A stretch of 58,770 bases of DNA from Phaeoceros laevis (Eukaryota > Anthocerotophyta > Anthocerotopsida > Notothyladales). The DNA is taken from assembly GCA_049999765.1 (NCBI GenBank), contig JBNGIQ010009547.1, forward strand, positions 191,931 to 250,700, given 5' to 3'. This document shows, one piece after another, positions 38,220-50,110 of the stretch. The translations under genes were made by a program, and so were the position numbers. Each line of letters starts with the position of its first letter. Within the stretch, counting starts at the first letter, position 1. The notes beneath the pieces are model-generated. The model did no database searches and had not been told where the DNA came from. It saw only the letters and a list, made by a program, of their open reading frames with translations.

Positions 38220-39245
38220 ATGTATTCTTCTTCCGGCATCGACTCGAAGACAAGTGCACCTGCAGTGGGGATCGATGCAAGTCCAGTTCCCCTGGAGCGA
38301 AGATTGTCTGGGTCCACACTCCTGCAGCGGAATAACACAGAGGGCTCCAGGGCGGTTTCTGCGGATGATTCGACCGACTTGTCGGAAGTTTCGCAGGAGA
38401 TGAACTACGGCCTTGCTCCGTCCAGATCTTATGTGCGTCCACATTCCTCTAGTGCAGCCAGTTCCAGCATCCGCCTCCCCGACACGTTGGGTTCAACCCC
38501 ACAAATGTTGCAACCGAGAAGGTTGGAGAGGCTGAATTCGAGGATTACTGATCCGGAACCAGCTACCGTGATCTCTCCTACTCTTATGTTTGCAAGCAGG
38601 CCTTTCGAGAGGAGACCCATGGCCAAGGGATGCTGGAGTGAGTGTTCCAGCTTCTTGAAGATGTGTACACTGCTTACCCTGGCTATATTTGGCACCATCG
38701 TCTATATCATATATATCACTATGCGGCCAGAGATGCCCCGATATGAGCTGAGAGACATCACTATCTCTGAATTCGTGCTACATTCGGGGTACAACAGTAC
38801 GAGTGGAGCAAATGGGCAGCAACGCACTATGGTGAGACAGCTTGAATTTGGGTTACCAGAACTCTGCATCCTGGCCATAAATCCCAGTCGATACGGGCAG
38901 ATCCGGTATCATGACTCCACCATTCATATTCGGTATCGAGGTGCGGAGCTGGGGAGCGATACGTTTCACGGCTTTATTCAGAAGCCAAACCATGCACGTC
39001 TCCTGTCTCTCTCACTGCCAACAGCTTTCGTAGTCTTTGATGGAGCGCACGGGCGAAACATCACGTCCGACTTCATGGCATCCTTCATTCAGATCAATGT
39101 GGAGGGTTCTGTGAAGGTGGGGCTCTCCATCTTTGGGTTGGTACTTAGTTCCCCAGTATCGCACTTATCATGCTATATGAACGTCATTCCTTCCAACTCC
39201 ACACATGAGACTTCTGCAACCGTTATATCGAAGGCCTGCTCTTAA
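38220..39245 (+). CDS. LEA_2 / NDR1-HIN1-like membrane protein
   Basis: A single exon of 341 residues. NHL proteins have a cytosolic N-terminus, one membrane helix and an extracellular or lumenal LEA_2 (WHy-like) domain, and act in defence and stress at the plasma membrane. Seen: a Ser/Pro/Arg-rich N-terminal region of about 140 residues, a cysteine-containing stretch just before the membrane, a transmembrane helix at about 148-167 (LLTLAIFGTIVYIIYIT), then the LEA_2 fold with ITISEFVLHSG, LAINPSRYGQIRYHDSTI and a second strand set ending near SCYMNVIP. NxS/T sites occur in the outer domain. The ATG at 38220 is the first in frame. A three-copy tandem repeat starts about 220 bp after the stop. 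The exact function is unknown. Confidence 0.82.
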   Translation: MYSSSGIDSKTSAPAVGIDASPVPLERRLSGSTLLQRNNTEGSRAVSADDSTDLSEVSQEMNYGLAPSRSYVRPHSSSAASSSIRLPDTLGSTPQMLQPRRLERLNSRITDPEPATVISPTLMFASRPFERRPMAKGCWSECSSFLKMCTLLTLAIFGTIVYIIYITMRPEMPRYELRDITISEFVLHSGYNSTSGANGQQRTMVRQLEFGLPELCILAINPSRYGQIRYHDSTIHIRYRGAELGSDTFHGFIQKPNHARLLSLSLPTAFVVFDGAHGRNITSDFMASFIQINVEGSVKVGLSIFGLVLSSPVSHLSCYMNVIPSNSTHETSATVISKACS

Positions 39246-39761
39246 GTAGCCCGAAGCAGGTGTACCAAACGCCAAAAACTGGTGATAGTTGAGGTATTTT
39301 ATGAATCGAATAATGTCTAGCTTTGACAAATAATGAATTTGGTACTCGGATGTTCTTGTTCGATGGTTCAGGTGGCCATGCGTATGTACCCATCCACATG
39401 CCAACCTCCGCCGAGTAGACTCTTGCAGGCCAAACGCAGAATCGACGCAAAGACGACTGGATGCGGCAGCAGCCAGTTGCCGGACCTGCCATCACCTGTC
39501 TCGAAAACTGCATACATGACCGAGGCTACGGCAGCAGCCAGTTGCCGGACCTGCTATCACCTGTCTCGAAAACTACATACATTACATGACCGGGGCTACG
39601 GCAGCAGCCCGTTGCTGGACCTGCTATCACCCGTCTCAAAAACTACATACATGACCGAGGCTATGTAAATGAATAAGTCGAAAAGTTTTGGCCGGAAAAT
39701 GGCATAGCGCAGTCCATGTGAACTTGGTGTGTGCCGGATCCCTTAATGCTTGACAGAGTAG
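39246..39761. other. Convergent spacer between the LEA_2 and RTF2 genes
   Basis: Contains the three-copy repeat at 39462-39664. No gene seen. Confidence 0.5.
39462..39664. repeat. Three tandem copies of a 62-70-bp unit
   Basis: Each copy runs from GGCAGCAGCC through TCACC(T/C)GTCTC to CATACATGACCG. The middle copy has four extra bases (TTAC). The copies are about 90 percent identical. Confidence 0.85.
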
Positions 39762-41844
39762 TCATCCAGTTGATGAGCTGCTAGCCAGTTCAATACGGGG
39801 CCGCTTGCTTCCATGGGAAATCTGAAGATATAAGGAGTGTAAGCCACTCCTATGTCTTGGCAGATAAAAAGAGTTCACACGAAAGAAAAGAGTGCCATAT
39901 ACCTTCTTCTGTTTGCTCTTCCGGCGCTTCAGGTTTCGATTGATCAATATCTGTTTCTGCTCCCAATCCAACAAACAATGAACAACAAGCAGTCTCGACC
40001 TAAGCAAGCTTGTTACATTGCCAAGACCAGCAGTGACAGACGGTTACCTCATCTTCTGTTCCGTTGAGAAAAATAATGTCGTCATCTGAGAAGTCACACT
40101 CACAGAGAGGACACCTCTTGTCCGTCACCTGGGGTGTGCAAGGTTAGACAAATCAGACCTCCCACCTGCGACTAGGGAAGACAATCATGATAGATAACAG
40201 TATTATGAAAACATGTAATGTGGTCCTAACTGATTAAAACGAACCTGCTGAAGAGTATGTGTGTGAAGAAGATGTCCGCAAGTCTTTAAGGCGGATAGCC
40301 TGCCAAAGTGAAGAACAAAATTTAGAGGTTCCTCGGTGAGTCCTGATGCCAGCCAGCCAGATTGCACCTATTTCTTTAAATGCATATTTCTGTACAGCTC
40401 AACAGCACCCTCAATACAGTGGATTCAACACTTCTGGCTACAGTAGTTGCCTTACATGCCTGCTAGAGAAGGAAGAACCTGTCAATGGACAGATCCATCG
40501 TAATTCTGGGTCCTTATCTTGAACTTCACCCTTCTCATCGTTGGCTCGTTTGGAGGCTGTGCCAAATTGCACCTCAAAGACATCCTGAGATAGATGGTGC
40601 TCAGTTCCCATTTAGTTTTTTTCTTGTCCAAAATCCGACCGATGAACCTGAACCGGATGGAGTCGTACCTTTAAGTTGCGAATGTGGCTAAAGCTTTCCT
40701 CCCATTGCTCCCGATTCATATGTCTCCACTGCACGAATAACCGAACAATATGCTACTATGTTGATTCCAGGATATGCATGCCCGGAAGTGGCAACCATAA
40801 ACAATCACTGGTCCAATTCAACTAGCCAGAAATCTGACCTTGGCAGTGTTGTCAAGGAATATCTTACTCCTTGCCAGAAGAAACTCCAGAACGCTTTCTT
40901 TGTTGTACCTGTGTGGGCAAGATGACTTTGAACTGAGTGACAAAGCCTATTGCAAAGATCTCACACACTCCAACCCCATCACTCTGCCCATTACTGTCGT
41001 ACATGGAAACAAGCACTTTCAAACAGCAAACCTAACGAAAGGGAACTTTTTACACGCGCTACCAATATAAAATGATTATCGGCCATTGCACTGCCATCAT
41101 TAAATCCGCAGCTAGATGAAAACCCAGATCTGAGAAGATTGTGATGAGCATGACATGTCAGCACACCCAGATCTTCATCTAGCAGCAGGTATGGATATTG
41201 TTGCTGCACAATTGCATATTGACTGGGTTGATCGGAAAAATTCAAGCAATCAGGTGAACATTTAGGAGCAAGAAGCACAGGTGTGCTCGAAGTCAGCCCT
41301 AACTCCTCGAAATCATCCATGTTGCACGCATGACATCACGGCAACCAAATCACAATTTGCCTATGTCCCAAACTAGTAGTCATCCTCAGTACTTCAGCAG
41401 TGCCCAGTCTGCCGGCAGGAGATAGGCGGAAATGCACGATAGCCACAAAAGCTCTTACGCTTAATCCTACAGGTCCAGAGGTAAATTGATATTGCGAAGT
41501 TAGTCCAGCCAAAAGAAGCACTCACAATTTTCCAAGCTCACACGCCATGACAGGTTCCCTGCACATACAAAACTTCGTATCAACAACCAAAAGCATCTCT
41601 GGACACAACTCAAAATACAATCTTTCTAATACTCGGCATACCTCAAGGGCAGTCCCGTAAGTGAGCAAACGGCCCAGCACGCCGCAGTGTCATCGCCGCT
41701 GGCCGAGGGACGAGCCGCCACGAAGTCAGAGGAGAGCTGCCCCCCGCGGGTGGACCTATGTTGGGATGTCTGTGATGCCACTCGCCAAGAAGATCCCCGT
41801 AGAACATCGGACCTGGAAATGATTGTGCCCCCATCCAGACCCAT
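39762..41844 (-). CDS. RTF2: Replication termination factor 2 (RTF2)
   Basis: Nine exons on the minus strand (41642-41844, 41526-41558, 40839-40908, 40669-40728, 40460-40584, 40245-40299, 40048-40128, 39903-39950, 39762-39821) give 244 residues. RTF2 proteins are nuclear; in yeast they act at stalled replication forks, and in Arabidopsis RTF2 is linked to splicing. Seen: N-terminal MGLDGGTIISRSD, CSLTGLPLREPVMACELGKLYNKE, HIRNLK, RWICPLTG, then KTCGHLL and CPLCECDFSDDDIIFLNG, which form the divergent RING-like zinc finger, and a basic NLKRRKSKQKK tail. The protein is shorter than the roughly 300 residues usual in other eukaryotes, mainly at the C-terminus. The exon 5/6 joint is uncertain: the in-frame solution needs a GC donor at 40459. 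Intron 2 (617 nt) is long for this window. Confidence 0.85.
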
Positions 41845-42544
41845 GCCTCCTCAAGACCAGCCTCTCAATCGTTTTCCACTTTTTCGAAGCTAATTCCGTC
41901 GCTGCAAGACATGTTGAAGTGGCAGGGGCTGTAGAATCACGACGCCTAGCACGATACTGGGTAGTGATGCAACCACTGCGACAATCGCAAGCTTTTCAAG
42001 TTCCTAGCCCGTCCCGCTCCACTATCTGCAGCGATTGGGAAATTCGCGGGTTTCACCGACAGCTTGCTATCGCTGCGGAAGTGCAAGCCCGACGTAGCTA
42101 ATTTGAGCAAACAATTCGCCAAAAACTGGAGTCGGAACCGTCTGTCACGGTGCCACAGGTAAGCAGCACAGCACAACCCTCCGCTGGGCCTGGGTAGACC
42201 TTTGCGCACCCCGCTGTTCAATGAGCTGGGGTTTCACGCAATTCACACCACCTGCAAGATGAATCCCACTCTCTACGGGGGATGTGGCAAAGACAAGGTA
42301 CCACCGTACAAGTGGTGGAAGGGTTGACTCAAGTTTTCGAACACCAGGAATTAGTACAGTACGAAAGAAAGTGCTCCACGAGGATACAGTCCATGTACCT
42401 GCCAGGTCTGGTCTTGGTCTAGTTAGGTTTCTGGGTTTGCCTCCGTCCAGACTACATGTTCTTGAGAAGGGAAGCACAGGGTTCCGGTGGTTTTCCTCCG
42501 TCGCGTGCTGTTATTGTTGCTATTGGCAGTGCTTTCCTACCAAG
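41845..42544. promoter_or_regulatory. Shared divergent promoter of RTF2 and RPB10
   Basis: The 700 bp between the two start codons must carry both promoters. I see no clear TATA box. No other gene fits. Confidence 0.5.
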
Positions 42545-43060
<516 letters not shown>

Positions 43061-44652
43061 AGCATGGGCGCAGCTGGAACTGAAGAAGCCTAGAATGAGC
43101 AATTTGGAATGCCCGTGCACTGCCGGCCAGGGGCAGTGTACGGATGACGATTCGTGAAAGGTTTTTGGGCAGCTTGTCGGGCTCAGCAAGTTTTGTACTG
43201 GGCAGTCGCAAGTGGGTGGAGATTATGTTGGAAAAAGCTTAGTCTCGCATGTACAGTAGTTGCACATTTGGGAAGGAGAAGGGTTGTCGCAGATTGCCCT
43301 AAAAATTCCACAACTTCGGCACCCTTACGCTTCCTGTTGCAGATAATGGACAACAGCATTCGTCTTCTCTTAGACAGAGTTATTTCTTTTCGATGGTTTT
43401 GGAAAAGCATCTATCTTCTGTGTTGTCGCGCAGGTTGCCAAGCTTACACAAGCTCCATCCCGATTGTGGGTCACCAAACATTGCCCGGACGACGAGCAAT
43501 AACCCTCTCCAAGTCGTGCCTCACGTTTCAGAATCACTAAAATCCTTGAAACGATGTAAACTTGCTCTAGGGCGTCGTGAGTGCTGTGCACCACTACGCC
43601 GATAGCTGATCGCGCATATGCCCAGCAGCGGGTCTGTAGATTTCGTCCTACGAATTCTCCGAAGCAGCTCGAGGGAGGCTCAGGCAGGCATTCGAATTCG
43701 GGACGCCTGGGCACCTTCTGAAATCCCAAATCGATGCCGAGTGCTGAAGCAGGACGCAAAGGTCCCAGAGAGGACCCTTCTGAGACTTCTATACTGCGCG
43801 GGCGAAGAGCGCAAAATTGTTTTGCTTAGAATCGCTTTGCCCCAGCTATCCACTGTTGTCCAGGCCTTAGGAATCCAACCTCTGTGGCTCTTCTATGGCA
43901 CCAGCTGCGCTATCGCAAACCGGCCTCAGGTCAGGCGCTGTAACGATACCTAACGTTGGGACAGGTCCCTTCTTCAGAACCTAGACCCAATGCCCCTACC
44001 CGTGCCGAGGGACACCACAGATTCAAATTTTCGAAGCATCAAGAAATTGACCTCAAGGTGGAATAGTCAAGAACCTTGCAAGTGCGCCAATCTCATGAAC
44101 GGCAAGACGAAAGAACGAAGGTGCCCTTGATCGGGGTGAAATACGGTGCGGGATTTTCGTGTTCTGGGTTCAAGAGTGCTCTAAGTAGCTTGGAAGATTG
44201 TTTCTAGTGACCGCGCTACGCCATGACACTTAACCTGCCTCCGCATCTGCGACCGATGTAATTGACATTGTTCAATGTCTTGGGTTCAGACGCAGACGAT
44301 GAAGATGGAGGATTAAGCTCTCCTGGATGCTTTATGGCCTCCTAATCCGTTATCCAGGACGGAGGTCGACATGGCCAACCCCGTCTGGCTGGAGGCGTCA
44401 GGGCGTGGAAGAGCGAGCTGGTCATGGGGGACCGTTAATTTGCTGGGGCTTCTCGCACTGGGGGCTGCCTGCTGGCTGTGCACCGTGGGTGTGACACGGC
44501 AGGCAGGCATACTGATGTAACCTAGTTGAACATGTCTGTGCAGCTGCTGAAGTTGAAATACCTGGCTCGCCTTGGCACTCAAAGATTTTTTGATGGTGCA
44601 GGATCGGCAAGCTTATGGAGGATGAGCTTGTGTTCTACTGGGACGTCCAGAA
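43061..44652. other. Spacer upstream of the SEN1-like helicase
   Basis: 1.6 kb with only scattered short ORFs that resemble nothing I know. The right end holds the helicase promoter, its 5' UTR and an overlapping upstream ORF. Confidence 0.4.
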
Positions 44653-44716
44653 ATGGCGATTCAGAAACATCAGCCAGCAAACTCACAAAATCAAGAGGGC
44701 GAACAGAAATATCTAA
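44615..44716 (+). promoter_or_regulatory. Upstream ORF overlapping the helicase start
   Basis: An ATG at 44615 opens a 33-codon frame that ends at 44716, past the main ATG at 44653 in another frame. If it is in the mRNA it would reduce initiation at the main start. Alternatively it belongs to an unrecognised upstream exon. Confidence 0.35.
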
Positions 44717-47700
44717 ACATTGCAAAATCTGTACTGTTCCTCAGGAAGGCGCATACTGCTATCCAAAAACATTCGTTGTTCAATGAGGTGCTCAAGTGGT
44801 CAGTCACAGATTTTATGAACGACAGCCGTTATGCTGATAGGGTGAGATATGGTACTGACTCAACACGAAGTTTGATGTGCAAACCTTTGTTCTAGCACAG
44901 ATTTTTTATGACATATTTTATCCTGGTGTAGATTTGTTTTTTGTCAGTATGGTTGAAGCTGACTACCAGCTGTATTCCAGGTGAGAGATATACCCCTTCA
45001 ATTTGCTTCGGTGGACCACTATTTCAGCACTTTTTTCGGGCCCATGGTTGAAGAAATGAGAGCAGAGATTCAGCACGGTTTCAGAAGTATGCGTGGAGCT
45101 GCATATATGAGTGTTAGACTCATCAAGACCGCTGAATTCACAATCCCAAAGTTTCCTCCCAACTTCAGCTTCAAGAAGATCAACCTCCCTCGGGCCAACC
45201 CCAACCTTGTGAATCTGCACTTTCGGGCTGATGAATACAAGGACTGCAGATCGAAGAATTTTAATGGATCTGTGCTTAATGACTTCGCAAGTGGTGACTT
45301 TATCCTTCTCTCGAATGTTTCACCCAAGAACTTATCCTCTGGGGACTCGAATGATCCTGCTTCTTACCTTGCCCTTGGAGTTCTGTCTGCTAAGCGAGAT
45401 CCTACATCCTCGCGGTTTATCGCCACAATTCATGCTCAGAAAGGGAGCGGATTGGCAGAAGAAATCCAGATGGGCATTCGGAAGAAGAGCTACTGGTTTG
45501 TAATCCATCTGGGAATGGCCTTCGTTCCATTTATGAGGATATGGGAGGCTCTTCGTCCTCCTGTGTTTTACATGGGAGCTCTCGAAAGGTCCCTGGATGT
45601 GGTCCGGGGTATTCTGGGTAGCGACCAGCAGCCTCCACAGGTGATTGCATGACTGCAGAAGGTACAAGTTGCTTGTGGTAGCATTAGTGAACGTGCAGAG
45701 CTGACCAGTTCTTGCTTGCAGATGCTTGTAAATAGCTCCCGAGACTCGGCAGTTGAAAAATACTGTTATGAGTACCGACGACTTAATGATTCTCAAACGC
45801 ATGCCATCAGAAGCACGGTGGTAAGCCTGCTTCAGTCCCCTGTGCTGGAGACCAAGCCCCAGATAAAACTTATTCAGGGGCCCCCTGGGACTGGAAAAAC
45901 TGCTACAATCATTTCCCTCCTTTCTATCCTTGGCTCCTTAGATCAGATTCTCGACCCTTTATCTGACTCTGACTCTCAAAATGCTTTGCGAACCTTGGTA
46001 TGTGCACCCACAAACAAAGCCGTCACTGAACTTGCCACTAGGCTCCTTGAGTTCTTTGATCTAAAAGGACAACGGCACATAACATCTCGAGAGTCTGAGC
46101 TTCGAACTCAATTTGCACACTACTATGATAGTCTGAGCACAGGTGGTGACTACAGAGTGTCGTGTTCTCCGTTCCACCTGGGAGACATAGCTATAGTTGG
46201 GAACAAGGAGAGGATACCAGTTGACGGTACTCCACTGGAGGCGATTTTCATTAGTTCCCGCAGTCAGCGTTTGTTGCCTGCTCTATCTAGTTTTGCCAAA
46301 TTCAGGCCCAAAGTTCTTCAGATTGTGCAACGAGGTCTTGCGACACTGCATCTGAAAAAGTTTCCAACAGAAGCTGCCAGGTTCAGTTTTTTGGATACTA
46401 TCAAGACTGGTTTATACGAGGTGACAGAAGATATGCTAATAGGTACATGTGGAATTTTGAATGACTTACCAGCTCACTATGTTTCCCCCACTACCCGGGA
46501 ATTCTTGTGGGAGTCTGTTGAGATCCTAGAAGGTATTGTGAAGCTGCCACCGCTGGAAAATTTGTCTGAGCAGGACCGGAAGACGTCATATGAGATAATA
46601 GCCAATTTTATTGACATGATCAAAAGGCTTTCCCACTGTCTTTTGTCGGTGGAACAATCGTTCAATCCCCACTTGTACGAAAAGAGGCTGCTGGATACTG
46701 ATGTCACTCTTGAAGATTTCTTGGAGCTCGAATGTGTCAAGCACGCTAGGATAGTTTTTTGCACTGTTTCTTCTGCAGGTACACGGGCTGTGAAGCAGGG
46801 GGCTCCATATGGCTGCGTTATTGTGGATGAAGCTGCACAGCTGGTGGAGGCTGAAACCTGTATAGTGTCACAACTGGGAGGAGTTCGGCAACTACTTTTG
46901 GTGGGGGACCATAAGCAGCTCCCCTCAACAGTCATGAGCAAGGTAAACGTATAATTGCAGTGCATCTCTGTGATCTGCTTAAAATGGAAATTAGATACAT
47001 GTCTTATGATTTTTCTGTGTTGCAGTGCAGCTTGCGCAGAAGTCTGGTTATGGTCGGAGCTTATTTGAACGACTTCTCAAGCTGAGGCATGACCAACCAT
47101 GCCATCTTTTAAATGTGCAATATCGGATGCACCCAGATGTTTGCTCGTTTCCGAATCAGAGTTTTTACAATGGTATGCTACACAATGGGCCAAATGTACT
47201 AAATGTGACGTATCGCATGCCATTTCAAGAGAAGGTGTATGGCCCCTATGCTTTTTTTGATGTAAAAAATGGAGATGAAGAGGAATGTGCAGATTACCAC
47301 ACTAGCAAAAGCAATCCAATGGAGGTTTCGGTCATTATCGATTTGCTTCTGAAGCTTCAGTGTGGTGAGTACTTTTTGCAGTACCCAAGTTTTGTAGTCT
47401 GGAGTCTGGGGAGGAAAGAAAATGTATACATGTGGCTAGGGTATATAGTTCACGTGCTGGGACAATTTTGTAGTGTACTGCGATAACTTATCTAATCTGT
47501 TGCTATGTCATCGATACAGCTGAAGAGAGCTCAAAGCTGAGCATCGGCATAATATCTCCATATTCAGGGCAAGTGCAGTGTATTAAAAAGCAGATCAAGA
47601 TCCGAATAAGGTCTAGGAGCAGCGACAAACTTGATATAGAAGTGAACACTGTTGATGGGTTTCAAGGAGGTGAGAAGGATGTCATTATATTCTCAGCTGT

Positions 47701-48731
47701 TCGAGCAAATCTGAGGGGAGACATTGGATTTTTGCGTGATTACCGAAGGCTCAATGTTGCTCTAACTCGTGCCAGGTTAGCTGAACAACGCTGTCTGGAA
47801 AAATTTTAGCACAGCAATGCCTTTGCTTTTTGTCCAGCAGGTGATGACGTGATAGTCTTGACGTTTGTGTGACTCAGATACTCTCTGTGGATAGTTGGGA
47901 ACTGTGACACGCTTGGAGCAACTGATAGAATGTGGTCAAAGCTCATAAAGAACGCAAGGAGCAGGGGTTGCTTCCTAGATTATCACCTACCAGAGGAACA
48001 GGAATCCAGGTCCAGAAGGCCGAACTCAGTGAACAAGAAGCATGCCACACGGGCTGCAAAGAGCAAGGATTTTGTTTTAGATCCTCACCAACTAGAGAAT
48101 GAGGAATCCAGGTTCCGAAGGCCAAACTCTGCAAAGAAAACGCACAGCATTTGGGCTGCTCTGCCCAAAGTAGCCATTGAAGAAATCTCTCCAACGAGTC
48201 TGGTCCATGGCAACCACGAGAGTCTTAAAGAGCTTTTGAAGGGCACTCGCTGGCAGGTGATGCATGTCATGTCAAGTCTGGTTGGAGGCATGCATTTGTT
48301 GTTGTCTCTCTTGTAGGTAGAAACTGTCAGACTTTACTCTTTGGTTCGGACTGACGGACAGTGCCTATCTGATGTTTCAGGCAGTATATTCTCCCGAGTT
48401 TGATGCGAAAATGGAGGAGCTTACCTCGGAAACATCAGAGCAAGTGGTGGAGAAGGTTTTGGAGCTGGCGGAGGGTCGGAGGCCAGATTCCCTGACATCA
48501 TTTGAAAGTGTGTCCAAGACTGTGTGGGTAGAGATTGTTGCAGATTGGCAGCTGGTTTTCACAGTTGGTGTACAGCAGGGTGAGGACGAGAGTGTTCAAG
48601 TTCTTGAGTTTTGGGATGTGGTCGACGATAAGGATGCTCTCCATGAGATTATCAGCAGAGTGGGAGAAACCTTTTCGACTTTCTCATCGGAATATCACAG
48701 CCAGTGCAAAAAAGTGTCCCGTGACGGGTGA
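44653..48731 (+). CDS. SEN1-like superfamily 1 helicase
   Basis: Seven exons (44653-44841, 44981-45640, 45722-46942, 47031-47364, 47520-47775, 47878-48256, 48381-48731) give 1,129 residues. SEN1-type helicases unwind RNA-DNA or RNA; this plant branch (like Arabidopsis At1g65810) is poorly characterised. Seen: [15 protein letters not shown] and [19 protein letters not shown] at the start, typical of the branch; Walker A GPPGTGKT (336-343); DEAAQ (about 652-656); [11 protein letters not shown]; the motif [42 protein letters not shown]; and [11 protein letters not shown]. After the helicase core come two 34-residue repeats, then a separate C-terminal domain (about 1015-1120) with [15 protein letters not shown] and VLEFWDVV. 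Short introns are 79-139 nt. ATG 44653 is the first in the main frame; a longer N-terminus from an upstream exon is possible. Confidence 0.88.
47999..48204 (+). repeat. Two coding 102-bp repeats in the helicase gene
   Basis: GGAATCCAGG occurs at 48001 and again at 48103, and the following sequence repeats imperfectly. At the protein level [15 protein letters not shown] is echoed by [15 protein letters not shown]. The period is a multiple of three. Confidence 0.7.
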
Positions 48732-50110
48732 GGCTCGAACTGGTTCCTAGTCATGGTGTAGGTGTGTTTCGTTTGATTTCAACTATGTGGCACTCCAGTT
48801 GTTGACTTCTTATTTACACAACCCACCTGTTTTACTAACTTGATTTGTAACTGGTCAGATGGTCAGAGGAGGAATGTGTAATCCCAGCAAGATGGAGAGT
48901 TACTCCCACGGTGTCCGAGCAAAATCAATGTGAAGACAAATTTACCAAGTGCTGCGAAGACAAACTGGCGGAATCAATTACTGCCCTAGGTTGGGACTAG
49001 GAAAGTAAGTGGAATGAAGCACTGCATCCGACAAACCAATGTATCATGTGGTGAGTGCCTTACGTTGGGGTAGACTAGCCCTTGACGAGAATCCTAAGCT
49101 CGCAGGCCAGGATAAACGCTTGAGAAGCAGGTAGGGGTGTGTGCCTATGAGATAGACTAACACCAAATCTTGCCAATTAGCCGACATTTTGTCAGTAATC
49201 TGAGACCAGTTCACGTTATAATCAGAGCCCACACGTGTTTGTGGTTGCTAACTTACTAACCGTTTCATCAGTCCTTCGAACAATCAGCTCTCTAATAAGC
49301 CGGTACCGAAACTCTTAGGCTAAAAGTTGCTGACGTTAGCAGAGTTGCAGCCCACCATACGGACTGCGGACAGCAACTCCTTTGCCTTTTACGGACAGGC
49401 GCTCGACACCTGGCGAGGCTGCAGAAGGTAAAAGCCACGTGTTTTGGAACGGGGTCGAATATCTGTGACTACTCAGTATGCACAGTCTACGTGTTCGAAG
49501 CTGGCCAAGGAGATCAGGATCCGATTCCCCGCCCTTGTAGACGGGGAAGTTGCGGTCGCCCTGTCTCTGCAACACGTGGCCGTCTTGGCGCGGCACGTCA
49601 GCGGTCGCCCTGTCTCTGTAACACGTGGCCGGATTGTCGTACAGAGTTCCGCCGCGAGGCAATGAAGCCTTAGCCGACCCCGAGCTTTCTCCTGTGAAAA
49701 AATTGAACCGCGTACAGCTGTGTCGCAGTTTGCTTCCGGGGGTTGCGCGAGCGCTCGTTAATAAGCCGGGTTGGAGTTCTGCATATGTTGCTGGTGGCAG
49801 CGTATTGACATCCAGCTCAAGAAGATTGTGGATGAGTTGGTGGCGGGGAAGGAAGGAAGCGCGTTGCTCGCAAGAGGTAGACGATAAGAAACAGGGGCGG
49901 GTACATCTGGAGCTCTCAAGGTGTGCGCTACAGGAAGTGTGGAAGGATAGCAGCTGCTGAGCCTCCCGGTTGACAAGGAGGGCGCTGAAATTGCGGCTTC
50001 TAGGGAAACGACGCATTCTTAGGGTGTGGACGTTGCGTTGGACGAATGCGGCTTGCTTCCTAGGTGCTCTAGCTGATCTTGTCGCAACAGCAACCGGGAA
50101 GAGAGAAGCG
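48732..50110. other. Spacer and promoter region of the DOG1-like gene
   Basis: Holds the helicase 3' UTR and then a G/C-richer promoter-like region with several ACGT-core motifs and the 30-bp direct repeat at 49552-49630. Open frames here have no recognisable family. Confidence 0.45.
49552..49630. promoter_or_regulatory. Duplicated G-box/ABRE-containing element
   Basis: Two 30-bp copies (49552-49581 and 49601-49630), 49 bp apart, differ at one base. Each ends in CACGTGGC, a G-box of the ABRE type bound by bZIP factors. They lie about 480-560 bp upstream of the DOG1-like ATG. More ACGT cores stand near 49238, 49434 and 49483. Confidence 0.5.
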
